Source of the DNA: Paenibacillus riograndensis SBR5
Lineage (GTDB): Bacteria > Bacillota > Bacilli > Paenibacillales > Paenibacillaceae
Reading direction: 5' to 3'
Assembly (NCBI RefSeq): GCF_000981585.1
Contig: NZ_LN831776.1
Coordinates: forward strand, 5,935,187 to 5,999,186
Length of the DNA: 64,000 nt
Shown: one piece after another, positions 45,642 to 54,756 of the stretch
How the letters are laid out: every line of letters starts with the position of its first letter
Position numbering within the stretch: position 1 is the first letter of the stretch
Position numbers and translations under genes: made by a program
Notes under the pieces: model-generated
The model's database searches: none
What the model was told of the DNA's origin: nothing
What the model saw: the letters and a program-made list of their open reading frames with translations, nothing else

Positions 45642-47295
45642 GAGTCAATTTCATAATTCAGTTTGCTGAATAGCAAGACTCGGCCAAAATCTAAGGTCAT
45701 TTTTTAAAAAATCAGGCCACTTGCTGGGAGTTGCGTAACCGCTGGTTTAACTTGTCTAGCGCAAACTTGCTGAGATTGTAAGCTAGTGTACTGAGCTGGA
45801 AATCAACTCTTGCCCGGACGCCGCGGTGACGCGTACGTTTCATGCCAAAATACTCTTTAAGATATGCAAAAACTCGCTCCACTGCCGTACGCTTCTTGTA
45901 CAGCTCTGTAAAGCTCTCGCTACCTCTTGCGGGATAGGTGTGCTTGCGTAAATCCGTTTGTATGCGGATTTTAAACACCTTTTGGCAGCCGGAACCGGAA
46001 AGTGGACAGTCTTTGCACTGGCTCGGCTGGGTATACTTCAGCGTTTCGTACTTGGCATCAAAACTGTCGTAGCGGTAGGTATGCCCCTGTGAGCATACGG
46101 GATTGTAGTCCGAGTTCATTCCCTTGGGCGGCTCTTTGTGGTGAATCATTGGAATCGTAGGATAGGCGCCTAACGAATGAATCAACTGGTAGATGGCTGC
46201 GCTGTCGTACCCTTTGTCTCCCAAGACATGCTTTACGTTTAACCTAGGAAACTTCAGGAGCAGGCCTTTGAGAAGGATAACCGCCATGCGCTGGTCATTC
46301 AAATTCGCCGAACTCCATAAGCCACTAAGAATATACTGACAGTCCGCATCGACCAGCAGATTTGCCTTGAACCCGTAATAACTGGTAAGTCTACCTTTCG
46401 CATTTTTCTTGTCACAACGCGCGGCATGCCGGGGTAATGCTGCAAGCAATTCATCGTACGTGTAGGGCAGCATCTGTTCAATGGTTTTCTCAAACGGTCC
46501 TAGGCTCTCTTCATAAGCTTCCCGTTCCTTGCGCCGACGTTCCTTTTCTTCAGCAGAAGGACGTCCAGGCGGGTAGACGGGTTTTTTGGGCCGCTCGTCC
46601 ACAGGCTCGGACTCGGGCTCGGTGAGTTCTAGCTGCAGCTGCTGAGCCACCGGAGCATCACTTGGCTTTTTAGCACGGCGGGCCGCGCGGCGTTTGGATG
46701 CAGCTTCGCTAAATAGGCTATCCCAAGCCTCAACGATAGAGGAATCCAAAGCGAGATGCATACCCGTAACGAACTCTTCCTCCAGGGCGGACAGCACCAG
46801 AGTATCCTGAAGGTCCTCGAGCATGCCCGTTTGCTCAAGCACATGAATCAAACGGGAGTACGAGGCTTCGCTCGGGATGCGGTTGGAACCGGTGAACCGG
46901 CACTGCACCCGAAATTCCTCGCTGAATCGAAGTCGCCGGACCAACGCGGATACAAACTCGATGCCCTCCATTTTTGCGATGAGCAGCGAGTAGATCATCG
47001 CGGGTACGTTTAGTTCTTCCGGCCGCCCACGGTTGTTCTTTTTTCCAAGCGCGTGCAAGACCGGAGCGAGATTTAAGTGTTCAAAGATCTGACTGTATTT
47101 ATCTTCCGGTCGCATCAGCAACAAATCCTCAAAGGAAAACAGCTCTTCTTGCCGAATAGAATACATGGGGATTACCTCTTTTCATTCTCGGATGTTGGTT
47201 TGGTCACCTATATCTTCGAGATTTGGGGAGGTACTCCCTTTTCTATGCTCAAAAAAACCAATCCTAGCAAGGGTTTTGAATTATGAAATTGTCTC
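45642..47295 (-). mobile_element. complete insertion sequence, 1654 bp
   Basis: Terminal inverted repeats of 19 bp with one mismatch: GAGTCAATTTCATAATTCA (45642-45660) and its counterpart at 47277-47295 (GAGACAATTT... read inward). Direct 5-bp target duplications CTTTA flank both ends (45637-45641, 47296-47300). One intact transposase gene fills the element. Intact ends, gene and duplication suggest a recent insertion. Confidence 0.85.
45712..47166 (-). CDS. DDE transposase (IS5/IS1182-like)
   Basis: 484 residues. N-terminal helical DNA-binding region of DUF772 type (FEHLNLAPVLHALGKK, PAMIYSLLIAKMEGIEFVSALVRRLR), then a split DDE domain: LALDSSIVEA (first Asp), HVLGDKGYDSAAIY (second Asp) and KKRTAVERVFAYLKEYFGMKR (Glu). 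A charged, Glu/Lys/Arg/Pro-rich insert occupies about 165-225, and a Cys cluster (CKDCPLSGSGCQ) precedes the last block. ATG at 47166 with AAGAGG. No frame damage, so it may be active. IS family name is my best guess from architecture. Confidence 0.9.
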   Translation of the reverse strand: MYSIRQEELFSFEDLLLMRPEDKYSQIFEHLNLAPVLHALGKKNNRGRPEELNVPAMIYSLLIAKMEGIEFVSALVRRLRFSEEFRVQCRFTGSNRIPSEASYSRLIHVLEQTGMLEDLQDTLVLSALEEEFVTGMHLALDSSIVEAWDSLFSEAASKRRAARRAKKPSDAPVAQQLQLELTEPESEPVDERPKKPVYPPGRPSAEEKERRRKEREAYEESLGPFEKTIEQMLPYTYDELLAALPRHAARCDKKNAKGRLTSYYGFKANLLVDADCQYILSGLWSSANLNDQRMAVILLKGLLLKFPRLNVKHVLGDKGYDSAAIYQLIHSLGAYPTIPMIHHKEPPKGMNSDYNPVCSQGHTYRYDSFDAKYETLKYTQPSQCKDCPLSGSGCQKVFKIRIQTDLRKHTYPARGSESFTELYKKRTAVERVFAYLKEYFGMKRTRHRGVRARVDFQLSTLAYNLSKFALDKLNQRLRNSQQVA

Positions 47296-47340
47296 CTTTA
47301 TACACTCAAATTTGCAATAATCTGCCCCATTTTGATTTCT

Positions 47341-47471
47341 ATTGCACTTTGTACACTAGATTTCCCAAATTTAACTCAAAGAGGGAGTATTTCTTAAAAT
47401 CTGTTGCACGAAATACAGCAGACTGCGTCGAGGCAGCTATTTCTCCCTCATTCTGTTGTATAAAGTGCAAT
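47341..47471. repeat. MITE-like 131-bp element
   Basis: Begins ATTGCACTTTGTACA and ends with the inverted copy TGTATAAAGTGCAAT (47457-47471). No gene. Another copy of the same start stood directly upstream before the IS split it (45631-45641 plus 47301 onward). An internal CTGTTGCACGAAATACAGCAG segment is also self-complementary. Confidence 0.6.
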
Positions 47472-47611
47472 CACACTAACTCTGGTTCTAGTTACGACTA
47501 AGCAAGCGCGACTGAGCTAGCGCGACCGATCTGGATTAGCTGTGCTAGAGCGGCTAAGCCGAACGGTTGTATCTACATGGGTGGAACTGGCTCTATAAGG
47601 CAAGCCTGCAG
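47472..47611. other. non-coding spacer with short imperfect repeats
   Basis: About 140 bp between the repeat element and ylaK. It holds degenerate repeats of CGACTAAGC / CGACTGAGC / GCTAGCGCGACC type and several CTAG words. No gene, promoter or terminator could be supported, although a ylaK terminator would be expected here. Confidence 0.4.
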
Positions 47612-48943
47612 CTACAGCAGATCGGCTGCCAGCTGGGCCAGGTGCGAACGCTCGCCCTTTTCAAGGGTGATGTGGCCGCTGATGCCCTGCTGCTTGAACT
47701 TCTCCACGATGTAGCTGAGCCCGTTGCTTGCAGCATCAAGATAAGGATGGTCAATTTGCTCCGGGTCGCCCATGAGGATCACTTTACTGCCTTCCCCGGC
47801 CCGGGAGACAATGGTCTTCACCTCATGGCGGGACAGGTTCTGGGCCTCATCGATGATGATGAATTGCGACGGGATCGAACGTCCGCGGATATAGGTGAGG
47901 GCCTCCACCTGAATGCTGCCCAATCCCATCAAGATTTTATCGATATCGCCGGACTTTTTCGTATCGAACAGAAATTCCAGATTATCATAAATCGGCTGCA
48001 TCCAGGGACGAAGCTTCTCATCCTTCTCACCCGGCAGGTATCCGATATCCTTCCCCATCGGAACGACCGGACGGGCGATCAGCAGCTTCTTGTACTTATG
48101 CTCGTCTTCCACTTTGAACAGTCCGGCAGCCAGGGCCAGCAAGGTTTTGCCGGTTCCCGCTTTGCCGGTGATGGTCACCAGCGGAATATCATCATTCAGC
48201 AGCAATTCCAGCGCCATCCGCTGCTGGGCGTTGCGGGCACTGATTCCCCATACCGCATCATTTCCGAGATAGAGCGGCTCCAGGCGGGAGGCGTCGCTGT
48301 TGACCTTGAGCAGAGCCGACTTGCCGGTGCCGATCTCATCCTTCATGATAACGAACTCATGCGGGTACAGCGGGTAAGACAAGGCCAATTGTTTGACGGA
48401 CAATGAACGGTGGCTGTAATATTCATCAATCAGCGAAGGATGTACCATCAGCGACTGATACCCTGCGTACAGCTCGTTCAAATCACCGGTGCGGTCAGAC
48501 AGGTAATCCTCCGGTGTAATGCCAAGCACATCCGCCTTGATGCGGACGAGCACATCTTTACTTACGAGTACCACAGGACGCGGTTCAGCCTTTTCATTCT
48601 CCTCATGAAGATAATTAAGCGCGACAGCCAATATCCGGTTGTCATTGGACACTTCACCGAACATTTCCTGTACCTTAACGAAGCTGCGGTGGTTAAGCTC
48701 TACCTTCAGCGTGCCTCCATGCTCGAGTACCACACCGCTATGCAGGTGGCCCAGTTCACGAAGTCCGTCTAATAAGCGCGACACGGTGCGGGCGTTGCGG
48801 CCGATTTCATCGGCATTACGCTTCTTGGAGTCGATTTCTTCCAGGACTACAGCCGGAATGACAACTTCATGCTCCTTGAAAGCAAAAATCGAATTGGGGT
48901 CGTGCAAAAGCACGTTGGTGTCTAGTACAAATATCTTTTTCAT
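47612..48943 (-). CDS. ylaK: PIN-PhoH family ATPase (YlaK)
   Basis: 443 residues. N-terminal PIN nuclease domain (MKKIFVLDTNVLLHDP, VVLEEIDSKKR, DNRILAVA with acidic active-site residues) fused to a PhoH/RNA-helicase-like ATPase: Walker A ITGKAGTGKTLLALAAGL, ARPVVPMGKDIGYLPG, Walker B FIIIDEAQNL and MGDPEQIDHPYLDAASNGL. PhoH2-type PIN-helicase fusions unwind and cleave RNA in other bacteria. ATG at 48943 with GGAGGGG; divergent from ylaJ, as neighbours in the conserved yla block. Confidence 0.92.
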   Translation of the reverse strand: MKKIFVLDTNVLLHDPNSIFAFKEHEVVIPAVVLEEIDSKKRNADEIGRNARTVSRLLDGLRELGHLHSGVVLEHGGTLKVELNHRSFVKVQEMFGEVSNDNRILAVALNYLHEENEKAEPRPVVLVSKDVLVRIKADVLGITPEDYLSDRTGDLNELYAGYQSLMVHPSLIDEYYSHRSLSVKQLALSYPLYPHEFVIMKDEIGTGKSALLKVNSDASRLEPLYLGNDAVWGISARNAQQRMALELLLNDDIPLVTITGKAGTGKTLLALAAGLFKVEDEHKYKKLLIARPVVPMGKDIGYLPGEKDEKLRPWMQPIYDNLEFLFDTKKSGDIDKILMGLGSIQVEALTYIRGRSIPSQFIIIDEAQNLSRHEVKTIVSRAGEGSKVILMGDPEQIDHPYLDAASNGLSYIVEKFKQQGISGHITLEKGERSHLAQLAADLL

Positions 48944-49048
48944 GTTATCCCCTCCACAGCGCCTGGTTTGATTGATCATACATAACTCCACTCAGCAAGG
49001 GCAAGCTAAGATAAAACCTGATCCATTGGCTGAAAGGAGTACGCACAT

Positions 49049-49621
49049 ATGAGAAAATCAATGTGTCTGTTGCTGGTACTGCTGCTGCTGACAAGCTGCG
49101 GTATCGCTAATAAAGCGTCATCACCCTCTCCTCAGGATAAACAATCGGCAAAAGCTTTGAACACCCAGGGGAACCGCGAAGTGCGGAATTTGGCAGATGG
49201 AAGTGATGCTGGGCTTGTGCCCCAATCACAGCCCGGACAACCTTATGACGCTCGAGATGTAAGCGATGTTGCGCTCAAAGACCATTTTGAGCAGTTGGCC
49301 AGCAGAGTTCCCGGTGTAAAGGGCGCTCACTGTGTGGTCATGAATAACGTTGCCGTAGTTGGTATTGATGTTGACGGAACACTTACCCGGTCCCGGGTAG
49401 GAAACATCAAATATTCCGTGGCTGAAGCCATCCGCAAGGACCCGAGAGGTGTAAAAGCACTTGTCACCGCTGATATGGATATCTCCAGCAGACTTGCTGA
49501 AATGGGACGCCACATCAGCAAAGGGCACCCGGTATCCGGATTCGCCTCCGAGATGGCCGACATTATCGGCCGCATTATACCGCAGCTTCCGGGGGATACC
49601 AAGCCTCGGGGCAACCGGTAG
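49049..49621 (+). CDS. ylaJ: YlaJ/YhcN family sporulation lipoprotein
   Basis: 190 residues. Signal peptide with lipobox LTSC (Cys 17), a Ser/Gln-rich linker, then the YhcN/YlaJ domain from about residue 70 (RDVSDVALKDHFEQLASRVPGV, VVMNNVAVVGIDVDG, AEAIRKDPRGVKALVTAD). YhcN/YlaJ proteins are spore membrane lipoproteins with effects on germination. ATG at 49049 with AAAGGAG. Ends in a bidirectional terminator. Confidence 0.9.
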   Translation: MRKSMCLLLVLLLLTSCGIANKASSPSPQDKQSAKALNTQGNREVRNLADGSDAGLVPQSQPGQPYDARDVSDVALKDHFEQLASRVPGVKGAHCVVMNNVAVVGIDVDGTLTRSRVGNIKYSVAEAIRKDPRGVKALVTADMDISSRLAEMGRHISKGHPVSGFASEMADIIGRIIPQLPGDTKPRGNR

Positions 49622-49735
49622 GCTTGCAGAACCTGCGAATCTTTGGATATGCAGAAACGGCTAAGCCATTCTTCAAAAGGCATCCGTTCCCGCGAATAAG
49701 GATGATGGATAGAAGAAAAATACATCCTTATTGTT

Positions 49736-49770
49736 AAAAAAAGCCTAGTGAGATCATCACTGGGCTTTTT
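49736..49770. terminator. bidirectional terminator between ylaJ and the PNPOx-like gene
   Basis: AAAAAAAGCCTAGTGA-TCACTGGGCTTTTT-type hairpin, 115 bp after ylaJ. A and T runs flank both sides; it also overlaps the stop codon of the minus-strand gene at 49757. Confidence 0.85.
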
Positions 49771-50212
49771 GCATGGCAGCAAACACCTGTCCGTCCAGCT
49801 TCTCAGCCGCACGTGCATCGTATACCTTAGCATATTTTGGGGCGGACTCCAGCTGAGCGCCATAGAACAGCGCATTGCGGACCGCTTCAATTTCAACATC
49901 AAAACAGCACATTTTGAATGGCACATCGGGCAGCGGGTCCTGCCTCACCAAGGCGCGCCCGTTAATCGCATGTACGGTCCCCTCGCCAAAGACCGTTATG
50001 GTCACGAGCGGATTCACCTTCATATTGTTCACAAGTCTGGAGCGGTGGTCCACCGCAAGGCGCACTATAGAAGGGCTCACTGCATAGATCCAGGAAATAG
50101 CGGTGGACGTAGGCCCGCCGGTTTCCGCATCCACAGTGTTCAGCAGAACAAAAGTCTCTGACTGCAGCATGGTTAGCAGGGTTTCATTAAGCTGTGCAAC
50201 GGCTTCGGACAT
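49757..50212 (-). CDS. pyridoxamine 5'-phosphate oxidase-like flavin-binding protein
   Basis: 151 residues. Split-barrel fold of the PNPOx family (TFVLLNTVDAETGGPTSTAI, RLAVDHRSRLVNNMKVNPLV, ALVRQDPLPDVPFKMCCFDV). Such small proteins bind FMN or F420-like cofactors; true pyridoxine oxidase activity is not implied. ATG at 50212 with AGGGGG 9 nt upstream; the frame is open 12 codons further without a site. Takes the place of ylaI in the yla block. Confidence 0.8.
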   Translation of the reverse strand: MSEAVAQLNETLLTMLQSETFVLLNTVDAETGGPTSTAISWIYAVSPSIVRLAVDHRSRLVNNMKVNPLVTITVFGEGTVHAINGRALVRQDPLPDVPFKMCCFDVEIEAVRNALFYGAQLESAPKYAKVYDARAAEKLDGQVFAAMQKAQ

Positions 50213-50282
50213 AAGAACAGGCCCCCTATAACGCTTGAATGCATTCAATTTATTATATTATAGCACATGCCCGAACTTGCAT

Positions 50283-51371
50283 TCAATTTTGGGAAGCAGC
50301 CGTGCCGCCGGGTACAGCACCCGCAATCCGGTCATGCAGGCTCTGCTTCGCAGCCTCAAGCTCTTTATCGTTAATATATACATATGGACTGCGCCAGGTT
50401 CCGGTCACCGGCTTGAATTCAATATTCTCCTTCGATATTTTCCAATAGGCAGAGATTATATTTTTGATCTGCTCATTTTCGATATCCGTCTTCATGTTGT
50501 CATCCACGGCATCCAGCACTTTGCCAATCTTCAGAACGCCGCCCAGGGACTGCATCTGTCCGACTAATGAATTCAGCACTTCATTCTGGCGTTTGTTGCG
50601 GTCAAAGTCATCGGACGCCTTCGTCTTCGGCCTGCAGTTCGACTTGCGGTAGCGCACATAATCGAGCGCATCATCGCCGTCCAGCCGGGCTGGACCTTTG
50701 GTCAGGTTGATATCCGTACCATCCACACTATCGGTATAGCACATATTTTCACTGATATTAACATCTACGCCGCCCAGTTCATCCACAACATCACGGAAGC
50801 CCTGAAAATCAAGCACGGTCGCATAATCTACGTCGATATCCAGATACTTGCCCATCATCTTCTTCATTTCGTCTTCGGCAGGAATACCTGAAGTCTTCTC
50901 CTTGCTCTTGAAGCGGGCGTAAAATTCATTGATTTTGGTCTTCTTGTATCCGCTAAGCTCCACATACGTGTCACGGGGAAGCGAGACCACTGTAGCGGAC
51001 TGGGTTGTAGGATTGAGGGCCGCAACCATAATGACATCTGTCAGATTGGATGGATGTTTGGGCCGGTTGTCCGTCCCCAGCAGCAGCATGGTGATGGGCC
51101 TCTCAGCAGCAGAATGGCCTGCCTGAACCGGCTTATCCACGCCAAAGCTTCCATGATCAAACTTCCAATACAGATACCCTGCATATCCCAGCACGGCCAG
51201 GATGGCAATGATCAAAAGGGTTAATACCATTTTCCCCGTTCTCGCCAATGCTCCGCGTTTCTTGACTGGTTTTTTCTTCTGCACGGTTCTGGCCGCGCTG
51301 TTCGGCTGCGGTCTGCCATTTCTCGGGTTCCCGCCGGATCTTGGCGGCAAACTGCCTTTACTTGTACTCAT
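50283..51371 (-). CDS. LytR-CpsA-Psr (LCP) family cell-wall polymer ligase
   Basis: 362 residues. Basic, Pro/Asn/Arg-rich cytoplasmic tail (about 1-45), one membrane helix (MVLTLLIIAILAVLGYAGYLY), then the extracellular LCP domain (ITMLLLGTDNRP, VVSLPRDTYVEL, KINEFYARF, DALDYVRYRKS, DFDRNKRQNEVL). LCP enzymes attach anionic polymers from undecaprenyl carriers to peptidoglycan. The conserved Arg and Asp of the pyrophosphate pocket are present. ATG at 51371 has only AAAGGA 14 nt upstream, so the start is less sure. Confidence 0.9.
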   Translation of the reverse strand: MSTSKGSLPPRSGGNPRNGRPQPNSAARTVQKKKPVKKRGALARTGKMVLTLLIIAILAVLGYAGYLYWKFDHGSFGVDKPVQAGHSAAERPITMLLLGTDNRPKHPSNLTDVIMVAALNPTTQSATVVSLPRDTYVELSGYKKTKINEFYARFKSKEKTSGIPAEDEMKKMMGKYLDIDVDYATVLDFQGFRDVVDELGGVDVNISENMCYTDSVDGTDINLTKGPARLDGDDALDYVRYRKSNCRPKTKASDDFDRNKRQNEVLNSLVGQMQSLGGVLKIGKVLDAVDDNMKTDIENEQIKNIISAYWKISKENIEFKPVTGTWRSPYVYINDKELEAAKQSLHDRIAGAVPGGTAASQN

Positions 51372-51455
51372 AATGGAATAAGGTCCTTTTCGTTTCAACT
51401 GGTATTAGATGGCTTGCTCTCTCTATTAGACGAAATCAAGCCGCAAAAGTTGCGG

Positions 51456-51752
51456 TTACTGCCGTTTGCCCGCTGCCGCCGCCTTGCGTTTCTGCCGGGC
51501 CTCCACCATGTAGCGGACTCTCACCAGCAGCATAAGGCCTACAGCCACCAGCAGGCATTGAATGATCGGCAGCTTGTCATGCTGGAAGATAAGCAGCATT
51601 CCGGAGCCGAGCGCCATCATTACATAGAGGACAATCTCCTTGCCGATCAGCAGCTTTTGATTCACACGGAAAACACGGTTATACACATAAGTCAGTAAAA
51701 TAAAAATGACAATATAAGCCACAATAGGATGCTCTGCGAACCAGCTCTGCAC
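51456..51752 (-). CDS. ylaH: YlaH-like membrane protein
   Basis: 98 residues with about three hydrophobic segments (IVAYIVIFILLTYVYNRVF, IVLYVMMALGSGMLLIF, IIQCLLVAVGLMLLV) and a basic tail. Matches the YlaH family by topology and by its position beside typA, as in B. subtilis (ylaG-ylaH). Function unknown. GTG start at 51752 with GGAGGGAG. Confidence 0.8.
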   Translation of the reverse strand: MQSWFAEHPIVAYIVIFILLTYVYNRVFRVNQKLLIGKEIVLYVMMALGSGMLLIFQHDKLPIIQCLLVAVGLMLLVRVRYMVEARQKRKAAAAGKRQ

Positions 51753-51852
51753 AGCTCGTCACTCCCTCCGGGAATAAGTTCGCTTACATTATATCATCCG
51801 CCGGGACATTATACCGCAATTTATCCTTAGAATTTGAAATATCCCCCTCAGG

Positions 51853-51887
51853 CAAAAAAGAACAGCCGCCGGATATCATCCGGCGGC
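51853..51887 (-). terminator. terminator after typA
   Basis: GCCGCCGGATG-ATATCCGGCGGC hairpin followed by TGTTCTTTTTT on the minus strand. Confidence 0.9.
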
Positions 51888-51945
51888 TTATACAGACATA
51901 GAATCGGTTCATTCTCCAAAAGTGAACATCCTTACACCCAGAAAC

Positions 51946-53790
51946 TTAGGCTTGGCTGGCTTGCGCCGCTTTGCGCTGCTTTTCTACACGTTCGCGTTCG
52001 CCCTTGTTCAGGATTTTTTTACGCAAACGGACAGATTTAGGCGTGATTTCGCAATATTCATCATCGTTCAGGTACTCAAGCGCACCCTCCAGTGAGAACA
52101 GGCGAGGCGTCTTCATCTTTACAGTTTCATCCTTTGTCGCAGAGCGGACGTTGGTCAGCGCTTTTTCCTTGCAGATGTTGACGATAATGTCATTATCGCG
52201 GGTATGCTCGCCTACGATCATACCTTCATAAATTTCAGTACCTGGCTCCAGGAAGAGGATACCGCGGTCTTCAACACCCATCATGCCGTAGAATGTGGTT
52301 GTTCCGGTCTCGCTCGATACCAGCACGCCTTGATGGCGTCCGCCAACCTGTCCGCCAATCAGAGGAGCGTAGCTGTCAAAGGCGTGGTTCATTACACCAT
52401 AGCCGCGTGTCAGCGTCAGGAAGTACGTGTTATAGCCAATCAATCCGCGTGCCGGAATCAGGAACTCCAGACGAACCTGTCCGGTCCCGTGATTGATCAT
52501 GTTGACCATTTCCGCTTTGCGGGTACCCAGGCTCTCCATTACGGCGCCCATGCTTTCTTCCGGAATATCAATCATCAGACGCTCAAGCGGCTCCATTTTG
52601 ACACCATCGATTTCCTTAACGATAACCTCTGGCTTGGATACCTGCATTTCGTAACCTTCACGGCGCATATTCTCAATCAGAATCCCCAGGTGAAGCTCAC
52701 CGCGTCCGGACACGATGAATGCGTCAGGGCTGTCTGTTTCCAGCACACGCAAGCTCACATCGGTTTCCAGTTCCTTGAAGAGGCGTTCACGCAGTTTGCG
52801 GGAAGTTACCCATTTGCCTTCTTTGCCGGCAAACGGACTGTTGTTCACGAGGAACGTCATTTGCATCGTCGGCTCATCAATCTTCAGAACAGGCAGCGCT
52901 TCAGGATTCTGCGGATCAGCAATCGTTTCACCGATGTTGATATCCTTGATCCCGGCAATCGCCACGATGTCCCCCGCACCCGCTTCTTCGGTTTCCACCC
53001 GCTTCAGGCCCTGGAAGCCAAAAAGCTTCTCAATGCGGGCTGTTTTGCTCTTGCCGTCACGCATGATGACGGTAACGGATTGGCCCTGCTTGATTACACC
53101 GCGGTTCACACGTCCGATCGCGATGCGTCCCAGGTATTCGTTATAATCCATCAAAGTAACAAGGAACTGCAGCGGCTCGTCCACTTTTTCAGTTGGAGCC
53201 GGGATATGCTCGGTAATGGTTTCATAAAGGGCAAGCATGTTATCGTCCTGCTTCTCAGGGTCCATGCTGGAAGTGCCGTTCAATGCGGAAGCATACACAA
53301 CCGGGAATTCCAACTGGTCATCGTTGGCTTCCAGCTCAATGAACAGGTCCAGCACTTCATCAATAACTTCTTTCGGACGGGCTGCAGGACGGTCAATCTT
53401 GTTCACGACGACGATAGGCGTCAGGTTCTGCTCCAGCGCTTTGCGCAGAACAAATTTCGTTTGCGGCATGCAGCCTTCATAAGCATCTACAACCAGCAGT
53501 ACACCGTCAACCATCTTCATGATTCGTTCCACTTCACCGCCGAAGTCGGCGTGTCCCGGGGTATCTACGATGTTAATCAGGAACTCTTTATAGGTAATAG
53601 CTGTATTTTTGGCTAGGATGGTAATTCCGCGTTCCCGCTCCAGATCGTTCGAGTCCATGGCCCGTTCTTGAAGGTGCTCGTGCGCACTGAAAATCCCGGA
53701 CTGCTGCAGAAGCTGATCGACGAGTGTTGTCTTCCCATGGTCAACGTGGGCAATGATCGCAATATTGCGGATATCTTTTCTTGAATGCAT
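51946..53790 (-). CDS. typA: TypA/BipA, ribosome-associated translational GTPase
   Basis: 614 residues. GTPase that helps 50S assembly and stress or cold growth. G1 [13 protein letters not shown], switch [14 protein letters not shown]3 [13 protein letters not shown]4 [12 protein letters not shown], domain II ([13 protein letters not shown]), EF-G-like domains, and the BipA-specific C-terminal region ([19 protein letters not shown]). ATG at 53790; the ribosome binding site is weak (AGAGGA 14 nt away). It has a clear SigA promoter with a hairpin at the 5' end of the transcript. Confidence 0.96.
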   Translation of the reverse strand: MHSRKDIRNIAIIAHVDHGKTTLVDQLLQQSGIFSAHEHLQERAMDSNDLERERGITILAKNTAITYKEFLINIVDTPGHADFGGEVERIMKMVDGVLLVVDAYEGCMPQTKFVLRKALEQNLTPIVVVNKIDRPAARPKEVIDEVLDLFIELEANDDQLEFPVVYASALNGTSSMDPEKQDDNMLALYETITEHIPAPTEKVDEPLQFLVTLMDYNEYLGRIAIGRVNRGVIKQGQSVTVIMRDGKSKTARIEKLFGFQGLKRVETEEAGAGDIVAIAGIKDINIGETIADPQNPEALPVLKIDEPTMQMTFLVNNSPFAGKEGKWVTSRKLRERLFKELETDVSLRVLETDSPDAFIVSGRGELHLGILIENMRREGYEMQVSKPEVIVKEIDGVKMEPLERLMIDIPEESMGAVMESLGTRKAEMVNMINHGTGQVRLEFLIPARGLIGYNTYFLTLTRGYGVMNHAFDSYAPLIGGQVGGRHQGVLVSSETGTTTFYGMMGVEDRGILFLEPGTEIYEGMIVGEHTRDNDIIVNICKEKALTNVRSATKDETVKMKTPRLFSLEGALEYLNDDEYCEITPKSVRLRKKILNKGERERVEKQRKAAQASQA

Positions 53791-53866
53791 GATTTGTATC
53801 CAAATCCTCTCATTTATCAAATTAAAAATGTTTAAATTTATAGCTTGTCGCGGCAGTCTCACAAAA

Positions 53867-53894
53867 GAAGCGCCAGGCAGAAAGCCGACGCTTC
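53867..53894 (-). other. hairpin at the 5' end of the typA transcript
   Basis: Minus strand GAAGCGTCGGC-TTTCT-GCCTGGCGCTTC (stem of about 11 bp) starts some 8 nt after the predicted transcription start and is followed by TTTTGTG. It may stabilise the 5' end or act as a small attenuator. Confidence 0.5.
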
Positions 53895-53908
53895 AACATA
53901 TCCTTAAT

Positions 53909-53936
53909 ATTATAGTGAAAGCACTATGAAAAGCAA
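53909..53936 (-). promoter_or_regulatory. SigA promoter of typA
   Basis: Minus strand -35 TTGCTT (53931-53936), 16-bp spacer, -10 TATAAT (53909-53914); leader of about 110 nt. Confidence 0.75.
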
Positions 53937-54041
53937 GTCTTTTTATGAAAAAACGCTTTCCAGCTCCGTTTAATTTTGCTAAAGTTGCATTCGGGCAAAT
54001 TTCCGGACCGTCTTTTGGTTAAATGCATCGGAATGGCTGGC

Positions 54042-54554
54042 TTACCAGCCTCCGTTCCACTTTTTGCGGCCTCCCGGTTTGCCGCGTCCGAAGATCAGCC
54101 AAGCTCCTGCTGCAATCAGTATGGCCCCCAGTACATAGAGCGCTCCCGTTCCAAGCATGCTGAAGACCAGCAGCACAACGCTAAGCAGGCCCAGAATGAC
54201 GGCTGTTGTGGTAAGTCCGCCGTTTCGCCCGGGGGAATAGAGTGAATATTCGTATAGTCCGACGGCGATGCCCAGCAGCAGCAGCGGCCACAGATGAGAC
54301 ATCAGTCCCCAGCCCCAGGTATTGCACAAGCCCAGAAGCAGTCCGTATACGGTCAGTATCCCGGCGGGCAGCAGCACCGATGCCGGAGCGCGGCGGCTGA
54401 AGAAAAGCACATGCAAGAACAGGCCGGGTACCAGAATCACAAGCGGCCACAGCGCCCGTCCGAGAAATCCGAACACCCCCAGCTTTCCGAACAGAATCAC
54501 TATGCCGGCGGCGAGGATAAATATACCCAGTTTCGCATCGTTTTTGGAAGACAT
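54042..54554 (-). CDS. small polytopic membrane protein, DUF5668/LiaF-TM-like
   Basis: 170 residues with about five hydrophobic segments arranged as in LiaF N-terminal/DUF5668 proteins (LGIFILAAGIVILFGKLGVFGFL, ALWPLVILVPGLFL, LLLLGIAVGLYEY). A short basic tail (GRGKPGGRKKWNGGW) ends it. The LiaF stress-sensing C-terminal domain is absent, so no function can be assigned. ATG at 54554 with GAAGGGA upstream. Confidence 0.7.
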   Translation of the reverse strand: MSSKNDAKLGIFILAAGIVILFGKLGVFGFLGRALWPLVILVPGLFLHVLFFSRRAPASVLLPAGILTVYGLLLGLCNTWGWGLMSHLWPLLLLGIAVGLYEYSLYSPGRNGGLTTTAVILGLLSVVLLVFSMLGTGALYVLGAILIAAGAWLIFGRGKPGGRKKWNGGW

Positions 54555-54701
54555 ATGTCACTCATCCCTTCAAAAATTCACGTCTTTTCGCTCAGCCCCG
54601 TCACTGAACCACATAAGCACGTGACAGGATTCTCTCTATATTTTATCTGAAAAACAAATAAAACACCATCATTCTTCTTTGTTTTTGGCAGCCATGCCAA
54701 A

Positions 54702-54740
54702 GAGGCTGGGCCAAAGCTGCTGCAGCTCTGGTTCAGCCTC
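54702..54740. terminator. hairpin after terC (54757)
   Basis: GAGGCTGaaCCAgAGCTG / CAGCTtTGGccCAGCCTC, about 16 paired bases. On the minus strand only TTTGG follows; on the plus strand CATTTTTTG follows, so orientation is unclear. Confidence 0.55.
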
Positions 54741-54756
54741 CATTTTTTGCCGGATT

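Noticed and set aside
45044..45642. Several short open frames between the solute-binding protein and the IS
   Set aside because: They run across palindromic repeats or the 5' region of the solute-binding gene and have no start signals.
52204..53616. 470-codon plus-strand frame opposite typA
   Set aside because: Mirror frame of a highly conserved GTPase gene; no start signal and composition typical of an antisense shadow.
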